A stretch of 64,000 nucleotides of DNA from Amaranthus tricolor. Its lineage: Eukaryota; Streptophyta; Magnoliopsida; Caryophyllales; Amaranthaceae. The stretch spans positions 707,001-771,000 of the forward strand of contig NC_080051.1 in assembly GCF_026212465.1 (NCBI RefSeq), written 5' to 3'. Below, piece after piece: positions 27,401 through 42,200 of the stretch (position 1 is its first letter; every line of letters begins with the position of its first letter). Made by a program: the position numbers and the translations under genes. Under the pieces are notes generated by a model. The model was not told where the DNA came from. It made no database searches and worked only from the letters and a program-made list of their open reading frames with translations.

Positions 27401-30400
27401 AACGATGAAGAATGAACAAGGATCAATGAAGAATGAACGATGAAGAATGAACAAGGATTAATGGTCAATGACAAATGAACGATGAAGAATGAACAAGGAT
27501 CAATGATCAATGACGAATGAACGATGAAGAATGAACAAGGATCAATGATCAATGACGAATGAACGATGAAGAATGAACAAGGATCAATGATCAATGACGA
27601 ATGAACGATGAAGAATGAACAAGGATCAATGATCAATGAAGAATGAACAAGGATCAATGATCAAAGAAGAATGAACGATGAAGAATGAACAAGGATCAAT
27701 GATCAATGAAGAATGAACGATGAAGAATGAACAAGGATCAATGATCAATGAAGAATGAACGATGAAGAATGAACAAGGACCAATGCTCAATGAAGAATGA
27801 ACGATGAAGAATGAACAAGGATCAATGATCAATGAAGAATGAACGATGAAGAATGAACAAGGATTAATGGTCAATGACGAATGAACGATGAAAAATGAAT
27901 AAGGATCAATGATCAATGACGAATGAACGATGAAGAATGAACAAGGATCAATGATCAATGACGAATGAACGATGAAGAATGAACAAGGATCAATGATCAA
28001 TGAAGAATGAACAAGGATCAATGATCAAAGAAGAATGAACGATGAAGAATGAACAAGGATCAATGATCAATGTAGAATGAACGATGAAGAATGAACAAGG
28101 ATTAATGGTCAATGACGAATGAACGATGAAGAATGAACAAGGATCAATGATCAATGAAGAATGAACGATGAAGAATGAACAAGGATTAATGGTCAATGAC
28201 GAATGAACGATGAAGAATGAACAAGGATCAATGATCAATGACGAATGAACGATGAAGAATGAACAAGGATCAATGATCAATGACGAATGAACGATGAAGA
28301 ATGAACAAGGATCAATGATCAATGAAGAATGAACAAGGATCAATGATCAAAGAAGAATGAACGATGAAGAATGAACAAGGTTCAATGATCAATGAAGAAT
28401 GAACGATGAACAATGAACAAGGATTAATGGTCAATGACGAATGAACGATGAAGAATGAACAAGGATCAATGATCAATGAAGAATGAACGATGAAGAATGA
28501 ACAAGGATTAATGGTCAATGACGAATGAACGATGAAGAATGAACAAGGATCAATGATCAATGAAGAATGAACGATGAAGAAAGAACAAGGATCAATGATA
28601 AATGAAGAATGAACGATGAAGAATGAATAAGGATCAATGATCAATGACGAATGAACGATGAAGAATGAACAAGGATCAATGATCAATGAAGAATGAACAA
28701 GGATCAATGGTCAATGACGAATGAACGATGAAGAATGAACAAGGATCAATGATCAATGACAAATGAACGATGAAGAATGAACAAGGATCAATGATCAATG
28801 ACGAATGAACGATGAAGAATGAACAAGGGTCAATGATCAATGAAGAATGAACAAGGATCATTGATCAAAGAAGAATGAACGATGAAGAATGAACAAGGAT
28901 CAATGATCAATGAAGAATGAACGATGAAGAATGAACAAGGAGTAATGGTCAATGACGAATGAACGATGAAGAATGAACAAGGATCAATGATCAATGAAGA
29001 ATGAACAAGGATCAATGATCAATGACGAATGAACGATGAAGAATGAACAAGGATCAATGATCAATGAAGAATGAACAAGGATCAATGGTCAATGACGAAT
29101 GAACGATGAAGAATGAACAAGGATCAATGATCAATGAAGAATGAACAAGGATCAATGATCAAAGAGGAATGAACGATGAAGAATGAACAAGGATCAATGA
29201 TCAATGAAGAATGAACGATGAAGAATGAACAAGGATTAATGGTCAATGACGAATGAACGATGAAGAATGAACAAGGATCAATGATCAATGACGAATGAAC
29301 GATGAAGAATGAACAAGGATCAATGATCAATGACGAATGAATGATGAAGAATGAACAAGGATCAATGATCAAAGAAGAATGAACAAGGATCAATGATCAA
29401 AGAAGAATGAACGATGAAGAATGAACAAGGATCAATGATCAAAGAAGAATGAACGATGAAGAATGAACAAGGTTCAATGATCAATGAAGAATGAACGATG
29501 AAGAATGAACAAGGATTAATGGTCAATGACGAATGAACGATGAAGAATTAACAAGGATCAATGATCAATGAAGAATGAACGATGAAGAATGAACAAGGAT
29601 TAATGGTCAATGACGAATGAACGATGAAGAATGAACAAGGATCAATGATCAATGAAGAATGAACGATGAAGAATGAACAAGGATCAATGATAAATGAAGA
29701 ATGAACGATGAAGAATGAATAAGGATCAATGATCAATGACGAATGAACGATGAAGAATGAACAAGGATCAATGATCAATGACGAATGAACGAAGAAGAAT
29801 GAACAAGGATCAATGATCAATGAAGAATGAACGATGAAGAATGAACAAGGATCAATGATCAATGAAGAATGAACGATGAAGAATGAACAAGGAACAATGA
29901 TCAATGAAGAATGATCGATGAAGAATGAACAAGGATTAATGGTCAATGACGAATGAACGATGAAGAATGAACAAGGATCAATGCTCAATGAAGAATGAAC
30001 GATGAAGAATGAACAAGGATCAATGATCAATGAAGAATGAACGATGAAGAATGAACAAGGATTAATGGTCAATGACGAATGAACGATGAAGAATGAACAA
30101 GGATCAATGATCAATGACGAATGAACGATGAAGAATGAACAAGGGTCAATGATCAATGAAGAATGAACGATGAAGAATGAACAAGGAGTAATGGTCAATG
30201 ACGAATGAACGATGAAGAATGAACAAGGATCAATGATCAATGACGAATGAACGATGAAGAATGAACAAGGATCAATGATCAATGAAGAATGAACAAGGAT
30301 CAATGATCAATGACGAATGAACGATGAAGAATGAACAAGGATCAATGATCAATGAAGAATGAACAAGGATCAATGGTCAATGACGAATGAACGATGAAGA

Positions 30401-33215
30401 ATGAACAAGGATCAATGATCAATGACAAATGAACGATGAAGAATGAACAAGGATCAATGATCAATGACGAATGAACGATGAAGAATGAACAAGGGTCAAT
30501 GATCAATGAAGAATGAACAAGGATCATTGATCAAAGAAGAATGAACGATGAAGAATGAACAAGGATCAATGATCAATGAAGAATGAACGATGAAGAATGA
30601 ACAAGGAGTAATGGTCAATGACGAATGAACGATGAAGAATGAACAAGGATCAATGATCAATGACGAATGAACGATGAAGAATGAACAAGGATCAATGATC
30701 AATGAAGAATGAACAAGGATCAATGATCAATGACGAATGAACGATGAAGAATGAACAAGGATCAATGATCAATGAAGAATGAACAAGGATCAATGATCAA
30801 AGAAGAATGAACGATGAAGAATGAACAAGGATCAATGATCAATGAAGAATGAACGAAGAAGAATGAACAAGGATTAATGGTCAATGACGAATGAACGATG
30901 AAGAATGAACAAGGATCAATGATCAATGAAGAATGAACGATGAAGAATGAACAAGGATTAATGGTCAATGACGAATGAACGATGAAGAATGAACAAGGAT
31001 CAATGATCAATGAAGAATGAACGATGAAGAAAGAACAAGGATCAATGATAAATGAAGAATGAACGATGAAGAATGAATAAGGATCAATGATCAATGACGA
31101 ATGAACGATGAAGAATGAACAAGGATCAATGATCAATGAAGAATGAAAGATGAAGAATGAACAAGGAGTAATGGTCAATGAAGAATGAACGATGAAGAAT
31201 GAACAAGGAACAATGATCAATGAAGAATGATCGATGAAGAATGAACAAGGATTAATGGTCAATGACGAATGAACGATGAAGAATGAACAAGTATCAATGC
31301 TCAATGAAGAATGAACGATGAAGAATGAACAAGGATCAATGATCAATGAAGAATGAACGATGAAGAATGAACAAGGATTAATGGTCAATGACGAATGAAC
31401 GATGAAGAATGAACAAGGATCAATGATCAATGAAGAATGAACGATGAAAAATGAACAAGGATTAATGGTCAATGACGAATAAACGATGAAGAATAAACAA
31501 GGATCAATGATCAATGACGAATGAACGATGAAGAATGAACAAGGATCAATGATCAATGACGAATGAACGATGAAGAATGAACAAGGATCAATGATCAATG
31601 AAGAATGAACAAGGATCAATGATCAAAGAAGAATGAACGATGAAGAATGAACAAGGATCAATGATCAATGAAGAATGAACGAAGAAGAATGAACAAGGAG
31701 TAATAGTCAATGACAAATGAACGATGAAGAATGAACAAGGATCAATGATCAATGACGAATGAACGATGAAGAATGAACAAGGATCAATGATCAATGAAGA
31801 ATGAACAAGGATCAATGATCAATGAAGAATGAACGATGAAGAATGAACAAGGATCAATGATCAATGAAGAATGAACGATGAAGAATGAACAAGGATTAAT
31901 GGTCAATGACGAATGAACGATGAAGAATGAACAAGGATCAATGAAGAATGAACGATGAAGAATGAACAAGGATTAATGGTCAATGACAAATGAACGATGA
32001 AGAATGAACAAGGATCAATGATCAATGACGAATGAACGATGAAGAATGAACAAGGATCAATGATCAATGACGAATGAACGATGAAGAATGAACAAGGATC
32101 AATGATCAATGACGAATGAACGATGAAGAATGAACAAGGATCAATGATCAATGAAGAATGAACAAGGATCAATGATCAAAGAAGAATGAACGATGAAGAA
32201 TGAACAAGGATCAATGATCAATGAAGAATGAACGATGAAGAATGAACAAGGATCAATGATCAATGAAGAATGAACGATGAAGAATGAACAAGGACCAATG
32301 CTCAATGAAGAATGAACGATGAAGAATGAACAAGGATCAATGATCAATGAAGAACGAACGATGAAGAATGAACAAGGATTAATGGTCAATGACGAATGAA
32401 CGATGAAGAATGAATAAGGATCAATGATCAATGACGAATGAACGATGAAGAATGAACAAGGATCAATGATCAATGACGAATGAACGATGAAGAATGAACA
32501 AGGATAAATGATCAATGAAGAATGAACAAGGATCAATGATCAAAGAAGAATGAACGATGAAGAATGAACAAGGATCAATGATCAATGTAGAATGAACGAT
32601 GAAGAATAAACAAGGATTAATGGTCAATGACGAATGAACGATGAAGAATGAACAAGGATCAATGATCAATGAAGAATGAACGATGAAGAATGAACAAGGA
32701 TTAATGGTCAATGACGAATGAACGATGAAGAATGAACAAGGATCAATGATCAATGACGAATGAAAGATGAAGAATGAACAAGGATCAATGATCAATGACG
32801 AATGAACGATGAAGAATGAACAAGGATCAATGATCAATGAAGAATGAACAAGGATCAATGATCAAAGAAGAATGAACGATGAAGAATGAACAAGGTTCAA
32901 TGATCAATGAAGAATGAACGATGAACAATGAACAAGGATTAATGGTCAATGACGAATGAACGATGAAGAATGAACAAGGATCAATGATCAATGAAGAATG
33001 AACGATGAAGAATGAACAAGGATTAATGGTCAATGACGAATGAACGATGAAGAATGAACAAGGATCAATGATCAATGAAGAATGAACGATGAAGAAAGAA
33101 CAAGGATGAATGATAAATGAAGAATGAACGATGAAGAATGAATAAGGATCAATGATCAATGACGAATGAACGATGAAGAATGAACAAGGATCAATGATCA
33201 ATGAAGAATGAACAA
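24445..33215 (+). repeat. Tandem higher-order repeat with 4,515-bp period (24445-28700 and 28960-33215)
   Basis: Two head-to-tail copies match at a constant 4,515-bp spacing, including the AAAGAGG short unit, AATTAAC (25033 and 29548), an L block (26774 and 31289), the 35-bp unit (27397 and 31912) and AAGGACC AATGCTC (near 27778 and 32293). I noticed only scattered differences, such as GAAGCATGAAC near 25489, AATGATTAATG near 26407, AATGATGAAG near 29340, AAGAACGAAC near 32350 and AAGGATA near 32504. Such similarity over more than 4 kb implies a recent duplication or ongoing homogenisation. Confidence 0.87.
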
Positions 33216-36200
33216 GGATCAATGGTCAATGACGAATGAACGATGAAGAATAAACAAGGATCAATGATCAATGACGAATGAACGATGAAGAATGAACAAG
33301 GATCAATGATCAATGACGAATGAACGATGAAGAATGAACAAGGATCAATGATCAATGAAGAATGAACAAGGATCAATGATCAAAGAAGAATGAACGATGA
33401 AGAATGAACAAGGATCAATGATCAATGAAGAATGAACGAAGATGAATGAACAAGGAGTAATAGTCAATGACGAATGAACGATGAAGAATGAACAAGGATC
33501 AATGATCAATGACGAATGAACGATGAAGAATGAACAAGGATCAATGATCAATGAAGAATGAACAAGGATCAATGATCAAAGAAGAATGAACGATGAAGAA
33601 TGAACAAGGATCAATGATCAATGAAGAATGAACGATAAAGAATGAACAAGGATTAATGGTCAATGACGAATGAACGATGAAGAATGAACAAGGATCAATG
33701 AAGAATGAACGATGAAGAATGAACAAGGATTAATGGTCAATGACAAATGAACGATGAAGAATGAACAAGGATCAATGATCAATGACGAATGAACGATGAA
33801 GAATGAACAAGGATCAATGATCAATGACGAATGAACGATGAAGAATGAACAAGGATCAATGATCAATGACGAATGAACGATGAAGAATGAACAAGGATCA
33901 ATGATCAATGAAGAATGAACAAGGATCAATGATCAAAGAAGAATGAACGATGAAGAATGAACAAGGATCAATGATCAATGAAGAATGAACGATGAAGAAT
34001 GAACAAGGATCAATGATCAATGAAGAATGAACGATGAAGAATAAACAAGGATCAATTCTCAATGAAGAATGAACGATGAAGAATGAACAAGGATCAATTC
34101 TCAATGAAGAATGAACGATGAAGAATGAACAAGGAACAATGATCAATGAAGAATGAACGATGAAGAATGAACAAGATTCAATGCTCAATGAAGAATGAAC
34201 GATGAAGAATGAACAAGGATCAATGATCAATGAAGAATGAACGATGAAGAATGAACAAGGATTAATGGTCAATGACGAATGAACGATGAAGAATGAACAA
34301 GGATCAATGATCAATGACGAATGAACGATGAAGAATGAACAAGGATCAATGATCAATGACGAATGAACGATGAAGAATGAACAAGGATCAATGATCAATG
34401 AAGAATGAACAAGGATCAATGATCAAAGAAGAATGAACGATGAAGAATGAACAAGGATCAATGATCAAAGAAGAATGAACGATGAAGAATGAACAAGGAT
34501 CAATGATCAATGTAGAATGAACGATGAAGAATGAACAAGGATTAATGGTCAATGACGAATGAACGATGAAGAATGAACAAGGATCAATGATCAATTAAGA
34601 ATGAACGATGAAGAATGAACAAGGATTAATGGTCAATGACGAATGAACGATGAAGAATGAACAAGGATCAATGATCAATGACGAATGAACGATGAAGAAT
34701 GAACAAGGATCAATGATCAATGACGAATGAACGATGAAGAATGAACAAGGATCAATGATCAATGAAGAATGAACAAGGATCAATGAACAAAGAAGAATGA
34801 ACGATGAAGAATGAACAAGGTTCAATGATCAATGAAGAATGAACGATGAAGAATAAACAAGGATTAATGGTCAATGACGAATGAACGATGAAGAATGAAC
34901 AAGGATCAATGATCAATGAAGAATGAACGATGAAGAATGAACAAGGATTAATGGTCAATGACGAATGAACGATGAAGAATGAACAAGGATCAATGATCAA
35001 TGAAGAATGAACGATGAAGAAAGAACAAGGATCAATGATAAATGAAGAATGAACGATGAAGAATGAACAAGGATTAATGGTCAATGACAAATGAACGATG
35101 AAGAATGAACAAGGATCAATGATCAATGAAGAATGAACGATGAAAAATGAACAAGGATTAATGGTCAATGACGAATGAACGATGAAGAATAAACAAGGAT
35201 CAATGATCAATGACGAATGAACGATGAAGAATGAACAAGGATCAATGATCAATGAAGAATGAACAAGGATCAATGATCAAAGAAGAATGAACGATGAAGA
35301 ATGAACAAGGATCAATGATCAAAGAAGAATGAACGATGAAGAATGAACAAGGATCAATGATCAATGTAGAATGAACGATGAAGAATGAACAAGGATTAAT
35401 GGTCAATGACGAATGAACGATGAAGAATGAACAAGGATCAATGATCAATGAAGAATGAACGATGAAGAATGAACAAGGATTAATGGTCAATGACGAATGA
35501 ACGATGAAGAATGAACAAGGATCAATGATCAATGACGAATGAACGATGAAGAATGAACAAGGATCAATGATCAATGACGAATGAACGATGAAGAATGAAC
35601 AAGGATCAATGATCAATGAAGAATGAACAAGGATCAATGAACAAAGAAGAATGAACGATGAAGAATGAACAAGGTTCAATGATCAATGAAGAATGAACGA
35701 TGAAGAATAAACAAGGATTAATGGTCAATGACGAATGAACGATGAAGAATGAACAAGGATCAATGATCAATGAAGAATGAACGATGAAGAATGAACAAGG
35801 ATTAATGGTCAATGACGAATGAACGATGAAGAATGAACAAGGATCAATGATCAATGAAGAATGAACGATGAAGAAAGAACAAGGATCAATGATAAATGAA
35901 GAATGAACGATGAAGAATGAACAAGGATTAATGGTCAATGACAAATGAACGATGAAGAATGAACAAGGATCAATGATCAATGAAGAATGAACGATGAAAA
36001 ATGAACAAGGATTAATGGTCAATGACGAATGAACGATGAAGAATAAACAAGGATCAATGATCAATGACGAATGAACGATGAAGAATGAACAAGGATCAAT
36101 GATCAATGACGAATGAACGATGAAGAATGAACAAGGATCAATGATCAATGAAGAATGAACGAAGAAGAATGAACAAGGATTAATGGTCAATGACGAATGA

Positions 36201-39200
36201 ACGATGAAGAATGAACAAGGATCAATGATCAATGAAGAATGAACGATGAAGAATGAACAAGGATTAATGGTCAATGACGAATGAACGATGAAGAATGAAC
36301 AAGGATCAATGATCAATGAAGAATGAACGATGAAGAAAGAAGAAGGATCAATGATAAATGAAGAATGAACGATGAAGAATGAATAAGGATCAATGATCAA
36401 TGACGAATGAACGATGAAGAATGAACAAGGATCAATGATCAATGAAGAATGAAAGATGAAGAATGAACAAGGAGTAATGGTCAATGAAGAATGAACGATG
36501 AAGAATGAACAAGGAACAATGATCAATGAAGAATGATCGATGAAGAATGAACAAGGATTAATGGTCAATGACGAATGAACGATGAAGAATGAACAAGTAT
36601 CAATGCTCAATGAAGAATGAACGATGAAGAATGAACAAGGATCAATGATCAATGAAGAATGAACGATGAAGAATGAACAAGGATTAATGGTCAATGACGA
36701 ATGAACGATGAAGAATGAACAAGGATCAATGATCAATGAAGAATGAACGATGAAAAATGAACAAGGATTAATGGTCAATGACGAATAAACGATGAAGAAT
36801 AAACAAGGATCAATGATCAATGACGAATAAACGATGAAGAATGAACAAGGATCAATGATCAATGACGAATGAACGATGAAGAATGAACAAGGATCAATGA
36901 TCAATGAAGAATGAACAAGGATCAATGATCAAAGAAGAATGAACGATGAAGAATGAACAAGGATCAATGATCAATGAAGAATGAACGAAGAAGAATGAAC
37001 AAGGAGTAATAGTCAATGACAAATGAACGATGAAGAATGAACAAGGATCAATGATCAATGACGAATGAACGATGAAGAATGAACAAGGATCAATGATCAA
37101 TGAAGAATGAACAAGGATCAATGATCAATGAAGAATGAACGATGAAGAATGAACAAGGATCAATGATCAATGAAGAATGAACGATGAAGAATGAACAAGG
37201 ATTAATGGTCAATGACGAATGAACGATGAAGAATGAACAAGGATCAATGAAGAATGAACGATGAAGAATGAACAAGGATTAATGGTCAATGACAAATGAA
37301 CGATGAAGAATGAACAAGGATCAATGATCAATGACGAATGAACGATGAAGAATGAACAAGGATCAATGATCAATGACGAATGAACGATGAAGAATGAACA
37401 AGGATCAATGATCAATGACGAATGAACGATGAAGAATGAACAAGGATCAATGATCAATGAAGAATGAACAAGGATCAATGATCAATGACGAATGAACGAT
37501 GAAGAATGAACAAGGATCAATGATCAATGAAGAATGAACAAGGATCAATGATCAAAGAAGAATGAACGATGAAGAATGAACAAGGATCAATGATCAATGA
37601 AGAATGAACGAAGAAGAATGAACAAGGATTAATGGTCAATGACGAATGAACGATGAAGAATGAACAAGGATCAATGATCAATGAAGAATGAACGATGAAG
37701 AATGAACAAGGATTAATGGTCAATGACGAATGAACGATGAAGAATGAACAAGGATCAATGATCAATGAAGAATGAACGATGAAGAAAGAACAAGGATCAA
37801 TGATAAATGAAGAATGAACGATGAAGAATGAATAAGGATCAATGATCAATGACGAATGAACGATGAAGAATGAACAAGGATCAATGATCAATGAAGAATG
37901 AAAGATGAAGAATGAACAAGGAGTAATGGTCAATGAAGAATGAACGATGAAGAATGAACAAGGAACAATGATCAATGAAGAATGATCGATGAAGAATGAA
38001 CAAGGATTAATGGTCAATGACGAATGAACGATGAAGAATGAACAAGTATCAATGCTCAATGAAGAATGAACGATGAAGAATGAACAAGGATCAATGATCA
38101 ATGAAGAATGAACGATGAAGAATGAACAAGGATTAATGGTCAATGACGAATGAACGATGAAGAATGAACAAGGATCAATGATCAATGAAGAATGAACGAT
38201 GAAAAATGAACAAGGATTAATGGTCAATGACGAATAAACGATGAAGAATAAACAAGGATCAATGATCAATGACGAATGAACGATGAAGAATGAACAAGGA
38301 TCAATGATCAATGACGAATGAACGATGAAGAATGAACAAGGATCAATGATCAATGAAGAATGAACAAGGATCAATGATCAAAGAAGAATGAACGATGAAG
38401 AATGAACAAGGATCAATGATCAATGAAGAATGAACGAAGAAGAATGAACAAGGAGTAATAGTCAATGACAAATGAACGATGAAGAATGAACAAGGATCAA
38501 TGATCAATGACGAATGAACGATGAAGAATGAACAAGGATCAATGATCAATGAAGAATGAACAAGGATCAATGATCAATGAAGAATGAACGATGAAGAATG
38601 AACAAGGATCAATGATCAATGAAGAATGAACGATGAAGAATGAACAAGGATTAATGGTCAATGACGAATGAACGATGAAGAATGAACAAGGATCAATGAA
38701 GAATGAACGATGAAGAATGAACAAGGATTAATGGTCAATGACAAATGAACGATGAAGAATGAACAAGGATCAATGATCAATGACGAATGAACGATGAAGA
38801 ATGAACAAGGATCAATGATCAATGACGAATGAACGATGAAGAATGAACAAGGATCAATGATCAATGACGAATGAACGATGAAGAATGAACAAGGATCAAT
38901 GATCAATGAAGAATGAACAAGGATCAATGATCAAAGAAGAATGAACGATGAAGAATGAACAAGGATCAATGATCAATGAAGAATGAACGATGAAGAATGA
39001 ACAAGGATCAATGATCAATGAAGAATGAACGATGAAGAATGAACAAGGACCAATGCTCAATGAAGAATGAACGATGAAGAATGAACAAGGATCAATGATC
39101 AATGAAGAACGAACGATGAAGAATGAACAAGGATTAATGGTCAATGACGAATGAACGATGAAGAATGAATAAGGATCAATGATCAATGACGAATGAACGA

Positions 39201-42200
39201 TGAAGAATGAACAAGGATCAATGATCAATGACGAATGAACGATGAAGAATGAACAAGGATAAATGATCAATGAAGAATGAACAAGGATCAATGATCAAAG
39301 AAGAATGAACGATGAAGAATGAACAAGGATCAATGATCAATGTAGAATGAACGATGAAGAATGAACAAGGATTAATGGTCAATGACGAATGAACGATGAA
39401 GAATGAACAAGGATCAATGATCAATGAAGAATGAACGATGAAGAATGAACAAGGATTAATGGTCAATGACGAATGAACGATGAAGAATGAACAAGGATCA
39501 ATGATCAATGACGAATGAAAGATGAAGAATGAACAAGGATCAATGATCAATGACGAATGAACGATGAAGAATGAACAAGGATCAATGATCAATGAAGAAT
39601 GAACAAGGATCAATGATCAAAGAAGAATGAACGATGAAGAATGAACAAGGTTCAATGATCAATGAAGAATGAACGATGAACAATGAACAAGGATTAATGG
39701 TCAATGACGAATGAACGATGAAGAATGAACAAGGATCAATGATCAATGAAGAATGAACGATGAAGAATGAACAAGGATTAATGGTCAATGACGAATGAAC
39801 GATGAAGAATGAACAAGGATCAATGATCAATGAAGAATGAACGATGAAGAAAGAACAAGGATGAATGATAAATGAAGAATGAACGATGAAGAATGAATAA
39901 GGATCAATGATCAATGACGAATGAACGATGAAGAATGAACAAGGATCAATGATCAATGAAGAATGAACAAGGATCAATGGTCAATGACGAATGAACGATG
40001 AAGAATAAACAAGGATCAATGATCAATGACGAATGAACGATGAAGAATGAACAAGGATCAATGATCAATGACGAATGAACGATGAAGAATGAACAAGGAT
40101 CAATGATCAATGAAGAATGAACAAGGATCAATGATCAAAGAAGAATGAACGATGAAGAATGAACAAGGATCAATGATCAATGAAGAATGAACGAAGATGA
40201 ATGAACAAGGAGTAATAGTCAATGACGAATGAACGATGAAGAATGAACAAGGATCAATGATCAATGACGAATGAACGATGAAGAATGAACAAGGATCAAT
40301 GATCAATGAAGAATGAACAAGGATCAATGATCAAAGAAGAATGAACGATGAAGAATGAACAAGGATCAATGATCAATGAAGAATGAACGATAAAGAATGA
40401 ACAAGGATTAATGGTCAATGACGAATGAACGATGAAGAATGAACAAGGATCAATGAAGAATGAACGATGAAGAATGAACAAGGATTAATGGTCAATGACA
40501 AATGAACGATGAAGAATGAACAAGGATCAATGATCAATGACGAATGAACGATGAAGAATGAACAAGGATCAATGATCAATGACGAATGAACGATGAAGAA
40601 TGAACAAGGATCAATGATCAATGACGAATGAACGATGAAGAATGAACAAGGATCAATGATCAATGAAGAATGAACAAGGATCAATGATCAAAGAAGAATG
40701 AACGATGAAGAATGAACAAGGATCAATGATCAATGAAGAATGAACGATGAAGAATGAACAAGGATCAATGATCAATGAAGAATGAACGATGAAGAATAAA
40801 CAAGGATCAATTCTCAATGAAGAATGAACGATGAAGAATGAACAAGGATCAATTCTCAATGAAGAATGAACGATGAAGAATGAACAAGGAACAATGATCA
40901 ATGAAGAATGAACGATGAAGAATGAACAAGATTCAATGCTCAATGAAGAATGAACGATGAAGAATGAACAAGGATCAATGATCAATGAAGAATGAACGAT
41001 GAAGAATGAACAAGGATTAATGGTCAATGACGAATGAACGATGAAGAATGAACAAGGATCAATGATCAATGACGAATGAACGATGAAGAATGAACAAGGA
41101 TCAATGATCAATGACGAATGAACGATGAAGAATGAACAAGGATCAATGATCAATGAAGAATGAACAAGGATCAATGATCAAAGAAGAATGAACGATGAAG
41201 AATGAACAAGGATCAATGATCAAAGAAGAATGAACGATGAAGAATGAACAAGGATCAATGATCAATGTAGAATGAACGATGAAGAATGAACAAGGATTAA
41301 TGGTCAATGACGAATGAACGATGAAGAATGAACAAGGATCAATGATCAATTAAGAATGAACGATGAAGAATGAACAAGGATTAATGGTCAATGACGAATG
41401 AACGATGAAGAATGAACAAGGATCAATGATCAATGACGAATGAACGATGAAGAATGAACAAGGATCAATGATCAATGACGAATGAACGATGAAGAATGAA
41501 CAAGGATCAATGATCAATGAAGAATGAACAAGGATCAATGAACAAAGAAGAATGAACGATGAAGAATGAACAAGGTTCAATGATCAATGAAGAATGAACG
41601 ATGAAGAATAAACAAGGATTAATGGTCAATGACGAATGAACGATGAAGAATGAACAAGGATCAATGATCAATGAAGAATGAACGATGAAGAATGAACAAG
41701 GATTAATGGTCAATGACGAATGAACGATGAAGAATGAACAAGGATCAATGATCAATGAAGAATGAACGATGAAGAAAGAACAAGGATCAATGATAAATGA
41801 AGAATGAACGATGAAGAATGAACAAGGATTAATGGTCAATGACAAATGAACGATGAAGAATGAACAAGGATCAATGATCAATGAAGAATGAACGATGAAA
41901 AATGAACAAGGATTAATGGTCAATGACGAATGAACGATGAAGAATAAACAAGGATCAATGATCAATGACGAATGAACGATGAAGAATGAACAAGGATCAA
42001 TGATCAATGAAGAATGAACAAGGATCAATGATCAAAGAAGAATGAACGATGAAGAATGAACAAGGATCAATGATCAAAGAAGAATGAACGATGAAGAATG
42101 AACAAGGATCAATGATCAATGTAGAATGAACGATGAAGAATGAACAAGGATTAATGGTCAATGACGAATGAACGATGAAGAATGAACAAGGATCAATGAT

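Noticed and set aside
35606..36925. A 439-codon minus-strand gene for a 14-residue repeat protein, with many similar frames elsewhere
   Set aside because: The frame is open only because of unit composition and the local absence of 28-bp units. There is no non-repeat domain, start signal or coding-type substitution pattern, and the frame shifts at every short unit.
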